NCBI GenBank assembly: GCA_030435675.1
Contig: CM059621.1
Location: 9,300,001-9,364,000 of the forward strand
DNA from: Steinernema hermaphroditum
Lineage: Eukaryota > Nematoda > Chromadorea > Rhabditida > Steinernematidae
Length of the DNA stretch: 64,000 nt
Direction: 5' to 3'
Position 1 is the first letter of the stretch, and every line of letters begins with the position of its first letter. Shown one piece after another: positions 11,040 through 23,000 of this stretch. The notes beneath the pieces are model-generated. The model ran no database searches and had not been told where the DNA came from. It saw nothing but the letters and a program-made list of their open reading frames with translations. The position numbers and the translations under genes are program-made.

Positions 11040-11610
11040 TCTTGCTATTGTCACTCGTGTCGCGGTGGCGAGCGGTCGGTCCCTCCGGTCGCTCTCTGAG
11101 CGTCCTGTCGTTTCTAATGTTTCTAATTCTAACCACCGGTCGGTCTGATGGCAAACCCTGTGGCATGTATGAGTTTTCAGGCTTCCAGAGGGGACACCCG
11201 GAAGCCGTAGTCCCACCACCGCTGACAACAAGATGTCCGACGCCAGGAATCCCGCTACATGAGAAGTCACTCTGAAGGTCGACGACGCTCCAAGGACACC
11301 ACCACCGGTGAAGACACAATTTTCGGGGAAAGGAATCGTCTCTTCGAAGCAGATGTTAGCTCAGAAGCCTCCACTGTGCCGCAAACGCCCGCGAAGAGGA
11401 TGCTCGGCTGCCGGATCCGAAGTTTTGTCGAGTCCCAGATGCCCCGTGAAGCGCGCCGTCTCCGACCGGTTCGACATCCACGCCGCTCCATGGATGAAAC
11501 CGGCTGTAACGAGACATCCTCTGTTTCTCAATTATTCGGTGTCGTGCAAGGCAATAAATACTCGCCGACGCCGTCGGTTGTCTCTCCAGCCTGAAGCCGG
11601 AGCATAAGTC
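11040..11610 (+). pseudogene. Relic of a tyrosine-recombinase element, 5' part
   Basis: Homologous to 25750-26790 in opposite orientation. Both copies share CACTCGTGTCGCGGTGGCGA, CGGAAGCCGTAGTCCCACCA, and a frame with KPPLCRKR...SPRCPVKRAV...DRFDIHAAP (11308-11607 here), matching KRPLCRKR...IPRCPVKCAV...DRFDINAAP at 26400-26520. Here the frame ends before the recombinase catalytic region, so only the element's 5' part survives. Confidence 0.6.
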
Positions 11611-11626
11611 AGGTTAGGGCTGTTTA

Positions 11627-12215
11627 CGAGTTTATTTCTCGTATCTAAGGCTTACGCCTTGCGAGACGTCATATATATGCACAAGAAACACATTGTCACT
11701 CCGTAGTCGCCGGTCTTCTTCTGGCTTCGGCACATCAGAGTAGAACACAGCGATCCCATCAGTGTGCGCGGGGATCAGAGATGCGAAGAGCTGATTCCGA
11801 TGACGGTGGAGCACAGTGGATCTGTCTTCAACTCGGGTGGCGGCGCGGACGTCGGAGTTGAAGAGCTTCTTCGGCAGTTTCCGCGGGAGACACGCGAAGA
11901 ACGGCATCCGACGAAACGCGTCGGTGGAGCACAACGGACGAACCGGGAACCATCAGACTGGCTGCGCGGACTTTCAGCGAGACTTCGACTTCTCTGGCGG
12001 CGCGGGTGGAGTCGGGCGGCAGTGACTAGCTTCTTGGCAAGACGGCGGAACTACGGCTCCCTGGTGTTCCAGGCCTTCTGGGAGCCGGAAGCGATCATTG
12101 CACCAACAACGACGGCCGAGAACGACCGCTCACTCAACTCATTCGGCCCAGACAGCCTCAGAGAGAGAGAGCGAGTGGACGACCCGACCGATCGCTGGGG
12201 ACACAAATAAAAGGA
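11627..12215 (-). repeat. Repeat family A copy, carrying conserved hairpin 1
   Basis: Reverse-complement copy of the family also found at 28115-28465 and 43895-44390. Shared blocks include CCCGACTCCACCCGCGCCGC, CTCCCAGAAGGCCTGGAACA and TTGTGCATATATGACG. It lies directly beyond the recombinase relic at 11040-11610. Its end holds the hairpin at 11637-11666. It lacks a long intact reading frame. Confidence 0.65.
11637..11666 (-). other. Conserved bulged hairpin, copy 1
   Basis: On the minus strand: outer arms TCTCG/CGAGA, a single C on the 5' side, inner arms AAGGC/GCCTT, loop GTAA (GNRA type), and a five-base 3' internal loop AGATA. An ATAAA word follows. The same architecture with changed but still pairing arms occurs at 28416, 44340 and 26315. 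Confidence 0.7.
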
Positions 12216-12744
12216 TTTTTGTGAAGAAAAAAAAGGATGGTTAGGGCTGGCTTTGCGAAATCGAAACAGGTTTCATTTGCAGAATAAGCTAAGAAGATGG
12301 ACGATTAAGGTCTATGCCGTGGCCGCTGCGAGACCACGTTGCCAAGAAAGCTGAAAAATCGCGCGGGAGAGTGACCGTTTTCTGCTGCAGAAATCTCTTC
12401 GCACTTTTTGCTCGCGCGCCACGAAGAAATGTTTTTCGAAAAGAAGTGCACAGCTTCGAGTTGTCGCTGCAATGTCGCCGTGCTTCTCGCGTCCATCGCT
12501 TTTATTCATCGAAACCATGGACTGTAGAACGTGAAGGGTGCACGCTCTATCGATGTTCCTATGCGGGAATGTTCTGATTTCTTGCGATGGTTTACTAATT
12601 TTTATTTTCAGGGGTTAGGAATTATCCTGGTTACCTGCTAACGAAGCCCTCACTATTTATTCTTTCATCACTAATCTTCTTAACCTCTGTTTGGTAAGGT
12701 GTTTGTCTACGTTCTCAAGTTTCATTGTTAATTTCAGTTTAAGG
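12216..12744. other. Upstream region of cyclin B3b
   Basis: About 530 bp without a recognisable gene. The last part ends in GTTAATTTCAG 9 nt before the start codon, matching the acceptor position of copy a. Upstream of that the sequence bears no clear likeness to the region before copy a. Confidence 0.4.
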
Positions 12745-14128
12745 ATGATGCTCCGAGGACGAAACGCTTCCAACGCCGACAATGTCGCTGCCGGACAGGA
12801 GAAGAACATGGGGCAGCCCATCAAGCGACAGATCACGCGGTCGACCGCGAACCATGAAACAGAGAAGGGTGAGCCGAAGGCCAAGCGTGCAGCCCTCAGT
12901 GATGTGACGCGTGCCGTGTCCAACATTCGCATCGACTCGTCAAAGAAGTCAACTGCCCTGCAGCCCAAGAAACTCATCAACGGAGTGCGTCGCACACTAA
13001 AACGCACTGTGTCCACCAGCGAGCAGGACCTGAAGAAAGCAAATGAAGTGCAAAAGTAAGTATACCTGCATCTTGTATCTACACATCGTTGACTTGCTGG
13101 TTTAGAACTGTACCCGCTTCACCCGACCCGTGTCCTGGGTTTGACTTCGACAAGGAAAACGCAGGAGACCTGCTCAGCGTTCCCGAGTACGCGTTCGACA
13201 TCTTCCGCTATTACAAAATTCGCGAGGTACGTACACTCGTGTGCTGCTAGCGTAAACGGATATGTTAAGGGCAAATTCCGCGTGGGTGACTACGGCACTC
13301 GCCAGCGCCAAGTTACAAAAGAAATGCGCGCGGTGCTTCTCGACTGGATGGTGGAGGTGCAGGAGAATTTCGAGCTGAATCACGAAACGTTGTACCTGGC
13401 CGTGAAGCTCGTTGACACATACATCGGCAATGTGAAAGAAACGGTCCGTCGTGAGGACCTCCAGCTGATTGCTTCATCGGCGATCTTCATCGCAGCCAAA
13501 TACGACGAGCGCCATCCGCCGCTCATCGACGACTTCCTGTATATCTGCGAGGACCAGTTTACGCGGGATCAGTTGTGTGCCATGGAACGAAAGATGTTCA
13601 AGGTGGTCGGCTTCGACATTGGAATGCCGCTCTCGTATCGTTTCCTGCGCCGGTACGCCAAGGTGTCAAAGGTTGACATGGCTACACTGACCCTCGCCCG
13701 CTTCATCCTGGAAACCTCCCTGATGTTCGTCGAATTTGTGATGGTACCAGAGAGTCTTATGGCCGCTGCTGCCTTCTTACTTGCTCTCCGCATGAAGAAA
13801 ATGGAAGACTGGGTAGATTGCATGGATAGTGTCCGTAATAAGTCGACTTTTCTAGAGCCCCGTCCTAAAGAAGTACAGTGGATACAAGGTTGAGGATGTC
13901 GAACCGCTTATGTGGGCACTCAACCACATGATGCACTCTCGAGCGACCCTGTACCCGAAGCTGAAAACGGTCTTTAACAAGTACAGCCATGAGTAAGACT
14001 TTCATGTCGTTGACTTCTAATGTCTCTGCCATTCTAGAATCTTCTTCGGAGTTGCGAAGACGGCACTGCTGAAGAATGCCAAGCGTTCGTTGGAGCCTGT
14101 CGCCCCTCCAGCAGCTCTCAAGAAGTAA
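12745..14128 (+). CDS. cyb-3: Cyclin B3, copy b
   Basis: Second full-length cyclin B3 gene. Five exons (12745-13055, 13106-13226, 13270-13812, 13856-13992, 14038-14128) have exactly the same lengths as those of copy a and code 400 aa. Exons 1 and 2 appear identical to copy a. Exon 3 has one conservative change (V to I). Introns 1 and 2 differ by one and two bases. From about 13963 the copies diverge: the end reads EIFFGVAKTALLKNAKRSLEP instead of EIFFEVAKIPLLPNGKSTTEP, and the last intron is unrelated. The cyclin box and destruction-box-like RAALSDVTR are intact, so it is probably functional. It may have a distinct C-terminus, 3' UTR and promoter. Confidence 0.93.
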
Positions 14129-14551
14129 ATTCGCATTTCTGCCACTCTGAAGAGTTTTCCCTGACCCGCGGGAAGTAAATTGTGAAGCTGTCGTGATATA
14201 TATAATGTTGGTATAACGTGTCTACCTATATTTATCTAAGGTCATTAAAGGTCATTTCACTTCCTAAAAAGTGGTGTATCTCCGATGCAAATACCAGACC
14301 TCATGTGACGAAGCCGATAGATCGGCGGAGAAGAGGATGCTCTTGCCAGCGATGACCGACCAAACCGCGAGAAACCGCGGAAACTCGCGAATGGTCCGCT
14401 GGCGGAGACGAACCCACTCTGGACACACGCCGTCGTGCGCCATTTGCAATGAGCCACGCCTCCTTTGCTAAAGTAGCTAGCAAATCGCACCCAAACCTCA
14501 ACAGTCACAACTCATTTATCAACAACATCATTGCAACAGCAAAGAAGGGGT
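14129..14551. other. Intergenic region, convergent genes
   Basis: Holds the 3' ends of cyclin B3b (+) and the HD-domain gene (-). AT-rich near 14190-14260. Nothing else is recognisable. Confidence 0.35.
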
Positions 14552-15190
14552 TCACTGCGAAAGTTCCTTCGCTTTGTTCTTCTCTGCATCTCTTCTTTCC
14601 CGCAGTTCCTGATCCCACGTTAAGAACGGTTCGGATTTGAACGCATTCGCGGTCGAGTCGAAGAACTCCTGGAGGTCCATCCCGTACTTCTGCTCGTAAG
14701 AGAACGCCTGCGCAATCATGTCGAACTTGTCAAGTTGCTTCACAGCGAGGGCATTGGTCGTCTCCGCGGCCTCGTACTCGCGCCACAGATCGAGCCATTC
14801 AATTCCGACCGCCTCGGGAACCATGGCTGCGAGCTTCTTCATGGCTTGCTCTTCCATCTCGAACTTGCTGTTTTCGTTAACGCCACAGTAAGGAGTAATG
14901 TCGCCAACTATGGCTTCTCCTAGATCGTGAACTAGGGCCATCTTCACGCAGTGGACGGCGTCGTAGCCTTCCGAGGCGGACAGCGTCATTGCGAGAATAG
15001 CCATGCGGTACATGTGCGAGGCCACAGTTTCGGGCTCTTGAACCTGGAAGCATGATGGTCACTACGGCAATTGACAGAGGAGCGTGCGTACCTCCCGAAG
15101 AACCCATCCGGTCCGCTTCAAGTGCTTCAGGTTATCCACAGCGTGCAGAAGGGCGAAGACGTCCATGATGTTCTCGAAAAACATATTCAT
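14552..15190 (-). CDS. HD-domain 5'-deoxynucleotidase, HDDC2-like
   Basis: HDDC2/YfbR-type HD phosphohydrolases remove the 5'-phosphate of deoxynucleoside monophosphates. Two exons (15190-15092 and 15043-14552). Family blocks: KHLKRTGWVLREV, QEPETVASHMYRMAIL (first metal His), ALVHDLGEAIVGDITP (the HD pair) and VKQLDKFDMIAQAFSYE. The spacing of metal-binding residues is as in HDDC2, and the length (about 212 aa) fits. The start at 15190 (MNMFFENI) is the first in-frame ATG; a second at 15166 (MDVFALLHAVDNL) is also plausible. Confidence 0.9.
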
Positions 15191-15423
15191 TAAACAAGGG
15201 ATATTCTGCGCGACAGGCGTTAAGTTGGCGAACGAGCGAAAAGTTGCGTGTTCACGAAACTTCTAATCTTTTAGTTACGCTTAAGATTTGAACCTTGAAG
15301 GTACTTATATGCTAGTCAAAGTAATGTTACAGTATTCTTCTGATTCCAACAACCAAAGGACACACGAGAACAGAACTGAGCGAAGTATTACTCCACATTT
15401 GCAAAACAACATCGAAGCAAGAG

Positions 15424-16008
15424 TTAATTTTTTGAGCTTTTCATTGCCTTGAGCACATTGGCTGCCTTCTCGTAGCCATCGGCTTCGTATGTCAAATTCT
15501 GCAGTTCCGCCTTCAGCTCAGCTACTTCTTTTTCTGTTTTTTTTATGCGTTCAATGATTTCCTGCTCGTCTTCATGTTTCTCAAGCTGTTTCACATCTTG
15601 TGGTAGCGTCATCGTTCGGGGGAGCCTCAAGACATAGGAAAAAAGATACCTCTGAAAATGTGACCGCTGATCTCACGAACACTGAATATTATCCTTACCG
15701 TAACCTCGTTCAGAAACACCAACAGTTTCCCGTTCATAAATATTTTCGTCAAGCAATTTACCTTAAATGCTTCGGCTGCTTCTGCGGACGTGAACTCGAT
15801 GGCAACTATGAACCTATCAAGGACCACGGAGCGCCATGCCTCCACGACAATATTGTACACTGAAAAAGAATAGATCGCCATAACATAACGTTGGAAGTTC
15901 CGACTTACATTTGTCATTGATGTTGGAGGGAGTCAGCCCGTAATGGCGAGTGAATACGAACTTGTCGAGGAGTTCCTCGTCGAACTCAACTCCCGCTTTG
16001 CAGTCCAT
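15424..16008 (-). CDS. Small protein with C-terminal coiled coil, family not recognised
   Basis: Three exons (16008-15909, 15859-15699, 15651-15424) join in frame to 162 aa. The N-terminal two thirds look globular (VDEELLDKFVFTRHYGL is typical). The last about 55 residues are a charged heptad-like helix (VKQLEKHEDEQEIIERIKK to the end). TTTCAG lies just before the start codon, supporting trans-splicing and this start. The donor of intron 2 lies in a TACGGTAAGG word. I do not recognise the family. A small structural or adaptor protein would fit, but no function is claimed. Confidence 0.6.
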
Positions 16009-16887
16009 TTCACAGCTGAAACAAATACACGAATAAAATAAGATAACACGTACTGAACACGGAAAGCGCGAAAGAGGAGAGATCTGGGGATAATCGAAAG
16101 AATTCTGTTGCCAAAATCAGTTTTCGCGCCAATTAGTTTTTGTACTCTTCGAACGAGCAGTAGGTTCGGCCGCAAACTATGTGGATCATAGAGCGAACAG
16201 TGGCGAAATTTTAAAGGCACTCGGCTATTCATTCTCCGTCTGTGATCTATCAGAATCCGTTCCTTTCGGTCACTTTCGCTCCCTAAGCAATTCCATTCTC
16301 GAACGCGATATGATTTTCAATTGCAAGAATCTGTGTGATGGTGCTAACAGTATCACAGCTACGGAAACCGTTTGTTACATGTGTTTCGTTTCCACATATC
16401 CGTTCCTTATCGCCATGATTTCATCCGTGGAAAGGTGGACAGTAAATGATGCGTCACCAAACGTTTTCTGCCGCTGCCCGTGTGCTGAATTATGATTTAT
16501 CGTAATCGCCTCCAATGACACCGCCGATGCAGTCGACCCTTCGGAGTTTCGTGGGCATTTAGATCGACCAGAGATTGGTGGCGAGCGACGCTTCTCCCTT
16601 TTGCGTTTTATCGGAGCGGCAATGCCTCGAGCGCTGACCTTAGAGCTTCAATCGATCGATTCCCGCGCAGATGGATCGGCGGAAATATTTCTGCGGCAGA
16701 TTTCCGTCGCGTGACAGACGGATGAATACGATGCGTCCCAGCGCGATTCGTTGTTTACACCGCCGCGCAGCGGTCTGCAGGGGCTTCTCGCTTCTCCCAC
16801 CTGATTTGCATCGTTTTCTGGCATGCGCGGAACAGTTCATCCTCTACGTGCGAATTTCAGGTGTTACCGTAGTGTCAACGGTACTCA
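16009..16887. other. Divergent intergenic region
   Basis: About 880 bp between the coiled-coil gene (-) and PIP4P (+). It should contain both promoters. A TTTCAG at about 16855-16860 lies 27 nt before the PIP4P start. Open frames here show no known domain. Confidence 0.4.
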
Positions 16888-17806
16888 ATGTCGCGTGCCG
16901 AAGACGGCGAGAGTCAGCCGCTCCTCGGCAGCGCTGTCGGATTGGCTTCTACGCCGCAAGGCTACATGAGCAATGAAGACGATGTCAACTATGAGAACGA
17001 AACCGTCGAATCGCCCGGGTCGGAACCGGTTCAGCCCATTCAGAATCAGCCCGGCAGTCCTGACGCCGTGCGGGGAGGTAAGCCTATTCTTCTGGTGCCC
17101 TCTGTTGATCGTCATTTTCAGGACCTACCGTCCACTGTCGCGTTTGTGAATCTGTGATTTATATTGAGGGCAAGACACAACAACATGTGGTCCGCTGTCC
17201 ACATTGTCAAGAAGCTACACCAATCCGTGCAGCGCCCCCTGGCAAGAAGTACGTGCGATGTCCTTGCAACTGTCTTCTGATATGCAAGGCTTCGTCCAAC
17301 CGTATCGCGTGCCCTCGCAACAACTGCCGGCGCGTTATCACTTTCGGAGGATCCCAGCCAATCGGTACCGCGATCCGAGCTCCAGCTGGAACGTGCCGCG
17401 TTCTGTGCGCCCACTGCAACGATGAATTCATGTTTAACACGTTGAACAACACAACAGCAACTTGTCCGCACTGCAAAAAAGTGTAGGTGGATTCATCTTC
17501 TGCATTTTTGCAATACTCACTTTCAGTTCATCCGTGGGACACCAATATGCCCGATATCGTGCTGCGCTGTACCTCATCGCTTCGGTAGTTTTTCTGGTGG
17601 CGGCAGTCGGCTTGACGGTAAGCGATAATGGCTTTCTTTGTAAATTTATTGATTGATGCGTTTAGTGGGTGACAGTGGACACTGCTCATGGAAACCCGAT
17701 CCTCTATGCGCTGTGGACTGCACTCTACTTGATCGCCATCTTACTGTTCATAAGGTTCCTGTATTTTGCAACTTTGAAGATTAGTCAGATCATTGGGCCA
17801 GTCTGA
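16888..17806 (+). CDS. Phosphatidylinositol-4,5-bisphosphate 4-phosphatase (PIP4P/TMEM55)
   Basis: TMEM55/PIP4P proteins sit in late endosomal and lysosomal membranes and are reported to dephosphorylate PI(4,5)P2 at position 4. Four exons (16888-17077, 17122-17482, 17527-17617, 17666-17806) code 260 aa. The N-terminus is acidic and disordered. A Cys-rich region follows (CRVCES, RCPHCQEATPI, PCNCLLICK, CPRNNCRR, LCAHCNDEF, TCPHCKK). The CKASSNR stretch fits the CX5R phosphatase-type motif of the family. Two C-terminal membrane segments are visible (AALYLIASVVFLVAAVGLT and ILYALWTALYLIAILLFI). Confidence 0.93.
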
Positions 17807-18780
17807 CAGTATTGTAATTTTGATATGTGTAACCGCCGAACGACTGGATAATTTCGTAATAACATTCAATAATTCACGTAATTCCAGGAGTATGTGATCA
17901 CTGCGCAGTGATGGATATACTTAAACTATCTGTACCTATAAATAGATTTGTACTGACTGCTGGAAGAGGCGCGTTGGGTGGGCGAAGTTGTCCTGATGGT
18001 GATCTAGTGCAGGTGTGAAACTCGTGTGGAGGACGTGTACGGGATGAATTTTAAGTGCTAGGTTTTACTGATAGTTTCCCTTTGGATTTTCTGCTCTTAA
18101 CGTTTTCTCGATTGGAGTGAGTTGGGACTATATGGCTCAAAACAGTCAACAGTTCCCCTAGTGGCTAAGATGGAAGCGCACACATACAGCGCCATCGGAA
18201 TCTTTCCTGGCAAAACGAGTAGATCTGCATGTAAATCTTCTTCAAGATGACGAACTCCTGAATCCTAAGATGCAGATTCTATCAATGAATCATGAGATTA
18301 TGATGGACCTTGGGAAAAAAACGTTGCTCATCCGATTAAAAACCTCGTTCACATTGCTCCACAATAGCACTAGAGCTAAATCGTATGTCGTCCGATGGAT
18401 TTACTCTCCGAAGAACTTGTAGAGAACGATGCGAAGTACTCGTAAGAAGGAAGAAATCAGAAGGCGCAAGCTTCTGTGCACCGAAAGGGAATTCGCGTCT
18501 TCCAGAGGACAGAACTCAAGCGCGACGAAGAAAGGCGTGGGTTACGGTAGCGAAACTCGGTCGCGTGAAAACAAAGCCGGACAGGACTACCGTAGCTGTG
18601 GAGACGAGTCTAATGTCTTCGGCGAGAACTTTCCGAGGCGACACCGGTTTCGGCGTCGGAGGCGCCGCGCGGCGGTCGCTCAACGACCAATCGGGGCGAG
18701 GGTCTCCTCGAGGGGAGGGGAGGCGGGGCGGAAGCCGAACCTCGAAGCAGATTGGTGGTCATTCGCATGATCGCTCTTCC
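17807..18780. other. Intergenic region upstream of Pax
   Basis: About 970 bp. The left half is AT-rich, and the right half (18380-18780) is GC-richer and stays open in the Pax first-exon frame from 18385. The Pax coding start could therefore lie earlier than annotated. No other gene is recognisable. Confidence 0.4.
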
Positions 18781-19755
18781 ATGGACTCTTCGACGACTTC
18801 GTTATGGTCACGCCGGTGCTACGGCTCCTCCACGACGCTCCCTCCAGCTCCGACCGGTGGAGCTGCTCCGGTGCCGCTCCACCTGGGCGCCTACTCTCCT
18901 TACAACTCCTATTCCAGTGGGTTATCCCCTTGAGGCCTCTCAGCGGCGCCCCTTTCAGGCCACACCGGAGTCAACCAGCTCGGAGGCGTCTTCGTGAACG
19001 GACGGCCCCTGCCCGACTCCATCCGCAACAAGATCGTCGAGCTGGCCCACCAGGGCGTCAGACCCTGTGACATCTCGCGACAGCTCCGCGTCTCCCACGG
19101 CTGCGTCTCGAAAATCCTCGGCCGCTACTACGAGACCGGCTCCATCCGGCCGGGGGTCATCGGAGGCTCGAAGCCGAAGGTAGCGACGCCGAAGGTCGTC
19201 GAGACGATCGCCCTTTACAAGAAGCACAACCCGACGATGTTCGCCTGGGAGATTCGGGAGCGTCTTCTGGAGGACGGCGTCTGCGACCCCGACAACGTCC
19301 CCTCCGTCAGCTCCATCAACCGCATCGTCCGCAACAAGCGCATCTACTTGAGCCCCGAGCGCCTGGTCGCCCCCTGCGCCGACCCGGGCGCCTCCGGAGT
19401 ATCCGCTCCGCCGATGCTCCCGCCGTCCTCGTTTGGCGTGCACCCGTCACAGTCCTACTCCATCAACGGCCTGCTCGGCTTCGACCGAAAGACGCTTCGG
19501 AAGGCCGACGACGGGCCCAAGGAGGAGCGTCTCCTCGTCACCAACCTTTTCCAACCCGGCGCCTACGGACACCCCGAGAAGTTCTGGAGCCAGGCGCCCT
19601 GTGTGGTCCCCCACGCCGACGCTTTCCTCGCCCCCTCCTTCGCCCCTTTCGGTGAGGCGCCCTGCTCCTACCGTAACCCGCGTCTTGCAGACGACGATAA
19701 GACGGGCGCGCTGTTCCGCTGGAACGGCGCCGTCGCGCGGCCGCCTGGGTGCTGA
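18781..19755 (+). CDS. egl-38/pax-2-like: Pax2/5/8-type paired-domain transcription factor
   Basis: Nuclear transcription factor. Exon 2 (from 18959) opens with the paired domain: [20 protein letters not shown], the helix [58 protein letters not shown] and [13 protein letters not shown]. An octapeptide SYSINGLLG follows near 19456. There is no homeodomain, as in nematode EGL-38/PAX-2. Exon 1 is taken as 18781-18916 with a 42-nt intron (18917-18958) ending CCTTTCAG. The first-exon start is uncertain because the frame is open back to 18385. A 39-nt intron (19652-19690) is a multiple of three without a stop, so both spliced and retained forms would code. The end is [13 protein letters not shown]. 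Confidence 0.9.
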
Positions 19756-20073
19756 TTGAGTTAGTCGGCGCCCCTTAGTCACTCCCCTGACAAATCAAAC
19801 TAAAAGCTTCCTTGCCTTTATTGTCTTCTGTGTACATTCAAGTAAATAAAGTCCACCTCCTAAGGGCCGAACTCACGATGAATTATTAGTCATCGACGTT
19901 GCCATTCGGTGACGACCCCCAATTCACGCTTGTCGCCGATGATCGATTACGAGTCGGAAATGGTGCGCCTCAAAAAGTCTCTGCGGCCTTGGGCGCTGAT
20001 GATGGCTGTCATAAGTGGTCAAATTTAACTCATCCAACAAGAAACAACGAACAGAAAGCAAACAAAACCTGAG
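19756..20073. other. Intergenic, convergent Pax and DIS3
   Basis: 3' flanks of two convergent genes. AAATAAAG at about 19845 is a plausible Pax polyadenylation signal. Nothing else seen. Confidence 0.35.
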
Positions 20074-23000
20074 CTACTGAGCGGTGGATTCTATCGTGAT
20101 GCTCAGGCCTTCGATGTGGGGAGTGATCAGCTTCATGTCCAGCTTACGGTGGTGCAACTCCGTCTCAAGTAGAGAAAGTTGCACGGAGACCTTCTGGAAG
20201 AGTGCAAGCTCCGCCTTCCCGCTACAGTATATCACATCGCCTTCCACTTTGCAAGACCCATCCGATGGCAGCACGATCACGGAGTCGAATCCGTACTTGG
20301 GCACGAACACTTGGAGACCGTTCTTCTTGACACCCATTACGTAGCCATCGAGCACTTCTGTCCTCTCGCGGAAGAAGAGGTGTGTGTTCAGCAAAACTGA
20401 TGCACGCCCGGCGTACTGCGCTTGTTTGTGGCTAAAATACGGTATTAATTTGAAAGGGTCTTCATTTATGTGCGTACCGGTAGTTGAGGTTGTTGGCGAT
20501 GTTCTGAACGGATCCCTTGCTCAACATGGAGGGGTGAGGTTGGTCAGCTTCGATGGCACAGGCGAGGAGCCGATGGACCATGACGTCAGCGAAACGACGG
20601 ATCGGAGAAGTGAAGTGAGTGTACAGTGGCGCCGCCAGACCGAAGTGGAGGTACTGTGGCTTGCTTACAGTACCCGCTGCGAAGTACACGGCTTGAGTCA
20701 TGCAGCGAACGGCAAGCATGCGCATAAGGGTGTTAACCATGGGGTTATTCGGATCGACTGCATTGTTGAGACTCTCCGCGACCGCTTTGCCACTTTCTGT
20801 ATTTATCGTGAATCCGCGAGCCTTGGCGACCTAAAACGCAACCAAATTACGACCTATTCCCTTGTTTGATCTGTTACGAGGAGTTCGACCGTCTCCTATT
20901 CTAAAGTTGTTTGACAACTTTTGGCACCGTGATGATTCGTCGCCGAAAGTCGCGCAACAAAACGCTAATGAGACAATGCGCCCCCGAAACGGATGACTGC
21001 GTAACAATGCGCTCAGCGCGAAAGGTCATTCGGTTGACAGGAAATCCGCACATGGCGCTACCGCTACAAGAGTTATAGGGCGATTTTGAGGGTGGCAGTA
21101 ATAATGGCAGCGGATTGTGGAAATCTGCGCGCGCAAATAACGCTAGGTGACACGACAATACGGTCATTTCCGGACATCCGCGCTAAGCCCGACGCAACCG
21201 ACTCACCTCAATCAGAGGGGCATAGCTTTCCTCCGAGGGAACTGGATGCCGCCGGAGAAGGGCACAGTCGGGATACATCTCGCTGATCTTCTCGGCAACG
21301 GAACAGTTTGCGAGAAGCATGAACTCCTCCACCATGGACATGGTCGCCAGCGGCTTCTTGCACACGACTTGCAAGGGTTCCTTCGTTGCCGGATCTACAG
21401 TATACCTGATTTCCGACGAAGCGAGCGACAGCGCTCCGTCGGCCATGCGCTTCTGTTTGAGAAGTATGGACAATTTCATCAAATTCCGAAGGCTTTCCGT
21501 GATCCTGTCGGACTAAATTTGTTCTACGGTAACAACCAGGGCTATAAGGTGACGTATACCTTGGTTCCGTCATCGATCATATCCTGAGCTCGCTGGTAAG
21601 TGAGGGCGCCACTGGACTTGATGAGTGACTTGTGGAACTTGGTGGAGAGAATCTCTCCAGCCGACGAGAGCTTCCATATCACACTGAACGCGTAGCGCTC
21701 AACGTGTTCACGTAGCGAGCACAGATTTCCGGAGAGCAATTCAGGGAGCATATCGATGCGCCGATCGCACAGGTATACGGTAGTTCCGCGCTTCTCAGCT
21801 TCCTTATCCATCGCCGTGTTAGGTCGGACAAAATTCGAAACATCTGCTATGTGGACACCGACTTCAAAAGTGTCCGGGTCAGGTCCAGGTTGACAGTGCA
21901 AGGCATCGTCGATATCTGTACAGCCTTCAGGGTCGACGGAGCAAATGACAAGATCTCGAAGATCCACTCGTCCGTTTTTCAGGTTCGGCGTCCAGGGCAT
22001 TTCAGGGAGGCAAGCGAGAACTGCCTCTGTGAAGGGTTCATGAGGAACGTCGTGCTCCAGAAGAAGTAATTCGGTTTCCGTCGCCACGTCGCCGGCATCT
22101 CCCAGACTCCGCACGTAATGCCCAAGTGGATAACGAGAATCTCGCGGCCACCGGTCGATTGCGACAATGATCCGCATCCCTTGGAGCTTCTCATACTGTG
22201 AAGTTTCAACCCGAATCCGAGGAATAAGTCGCTCGTGAGGCGAGAAAAGATGCGATTTGCGCCCTAAAGCATACGACATCAGTGAGTCTAAACTGATTGA
22301 ATTACCCTTCACAGACGATTTTAGGAGCATTCCACAGTACTGTCTCCAGCCTCGTTTGATTATGCCCACTACTCTAGCAGTTGACAAAACTTCGGTCTTT
22401 CGGCGCTTTTCTGCTGGTACGTCCTCGACTTCGTCATCAGCAGCCTCGACAACCTTCTCAATGTCAACCGAGTCCTTTTCTTCGGTGCTCTTCTTTTCCG
22501 TCCCGGCCATCTCTTCGATTTCGCGCATACGAATCCACTTCTCGGGAGCGGTCCACTCTGATTCGGGTAGCAGCTCCACAGCAACGATATCTCCGTTGAT
22601 CGCTCGGTTTGCGTGCAGTCTTCCCTGGATGAACCACGTCTTGCCCTCCTCACCTCCACCGATGTGGACATTCGCCTCAAGGTAGTTCTCGCGGGATACC
22701 TATGGATACATGGAGTTACTCTCTACACAAAGCAATCGAGCGTACGTTGAATGTTCCTTTGCAAAAGCGTCCACTTAAGAGTCCGGCGGTGATTTCCTCT
22801 TGTGTTAGATGTTCGGGGTAGATGATTTTCGCGTTTCGGTCGAAAGACTGATCGTAAGCGGACAGCTTGTCCAACAGATCGGCGTTGTTTTCCATGCCTG
22901 AAAGTGTCAAAACATTCGAGAAGCTGATGCGATTCAGTACCTTCAACGTATTCCTTTATTGTCAACACGTCACCAAAACATTCATCGGAGATGGCGGATG

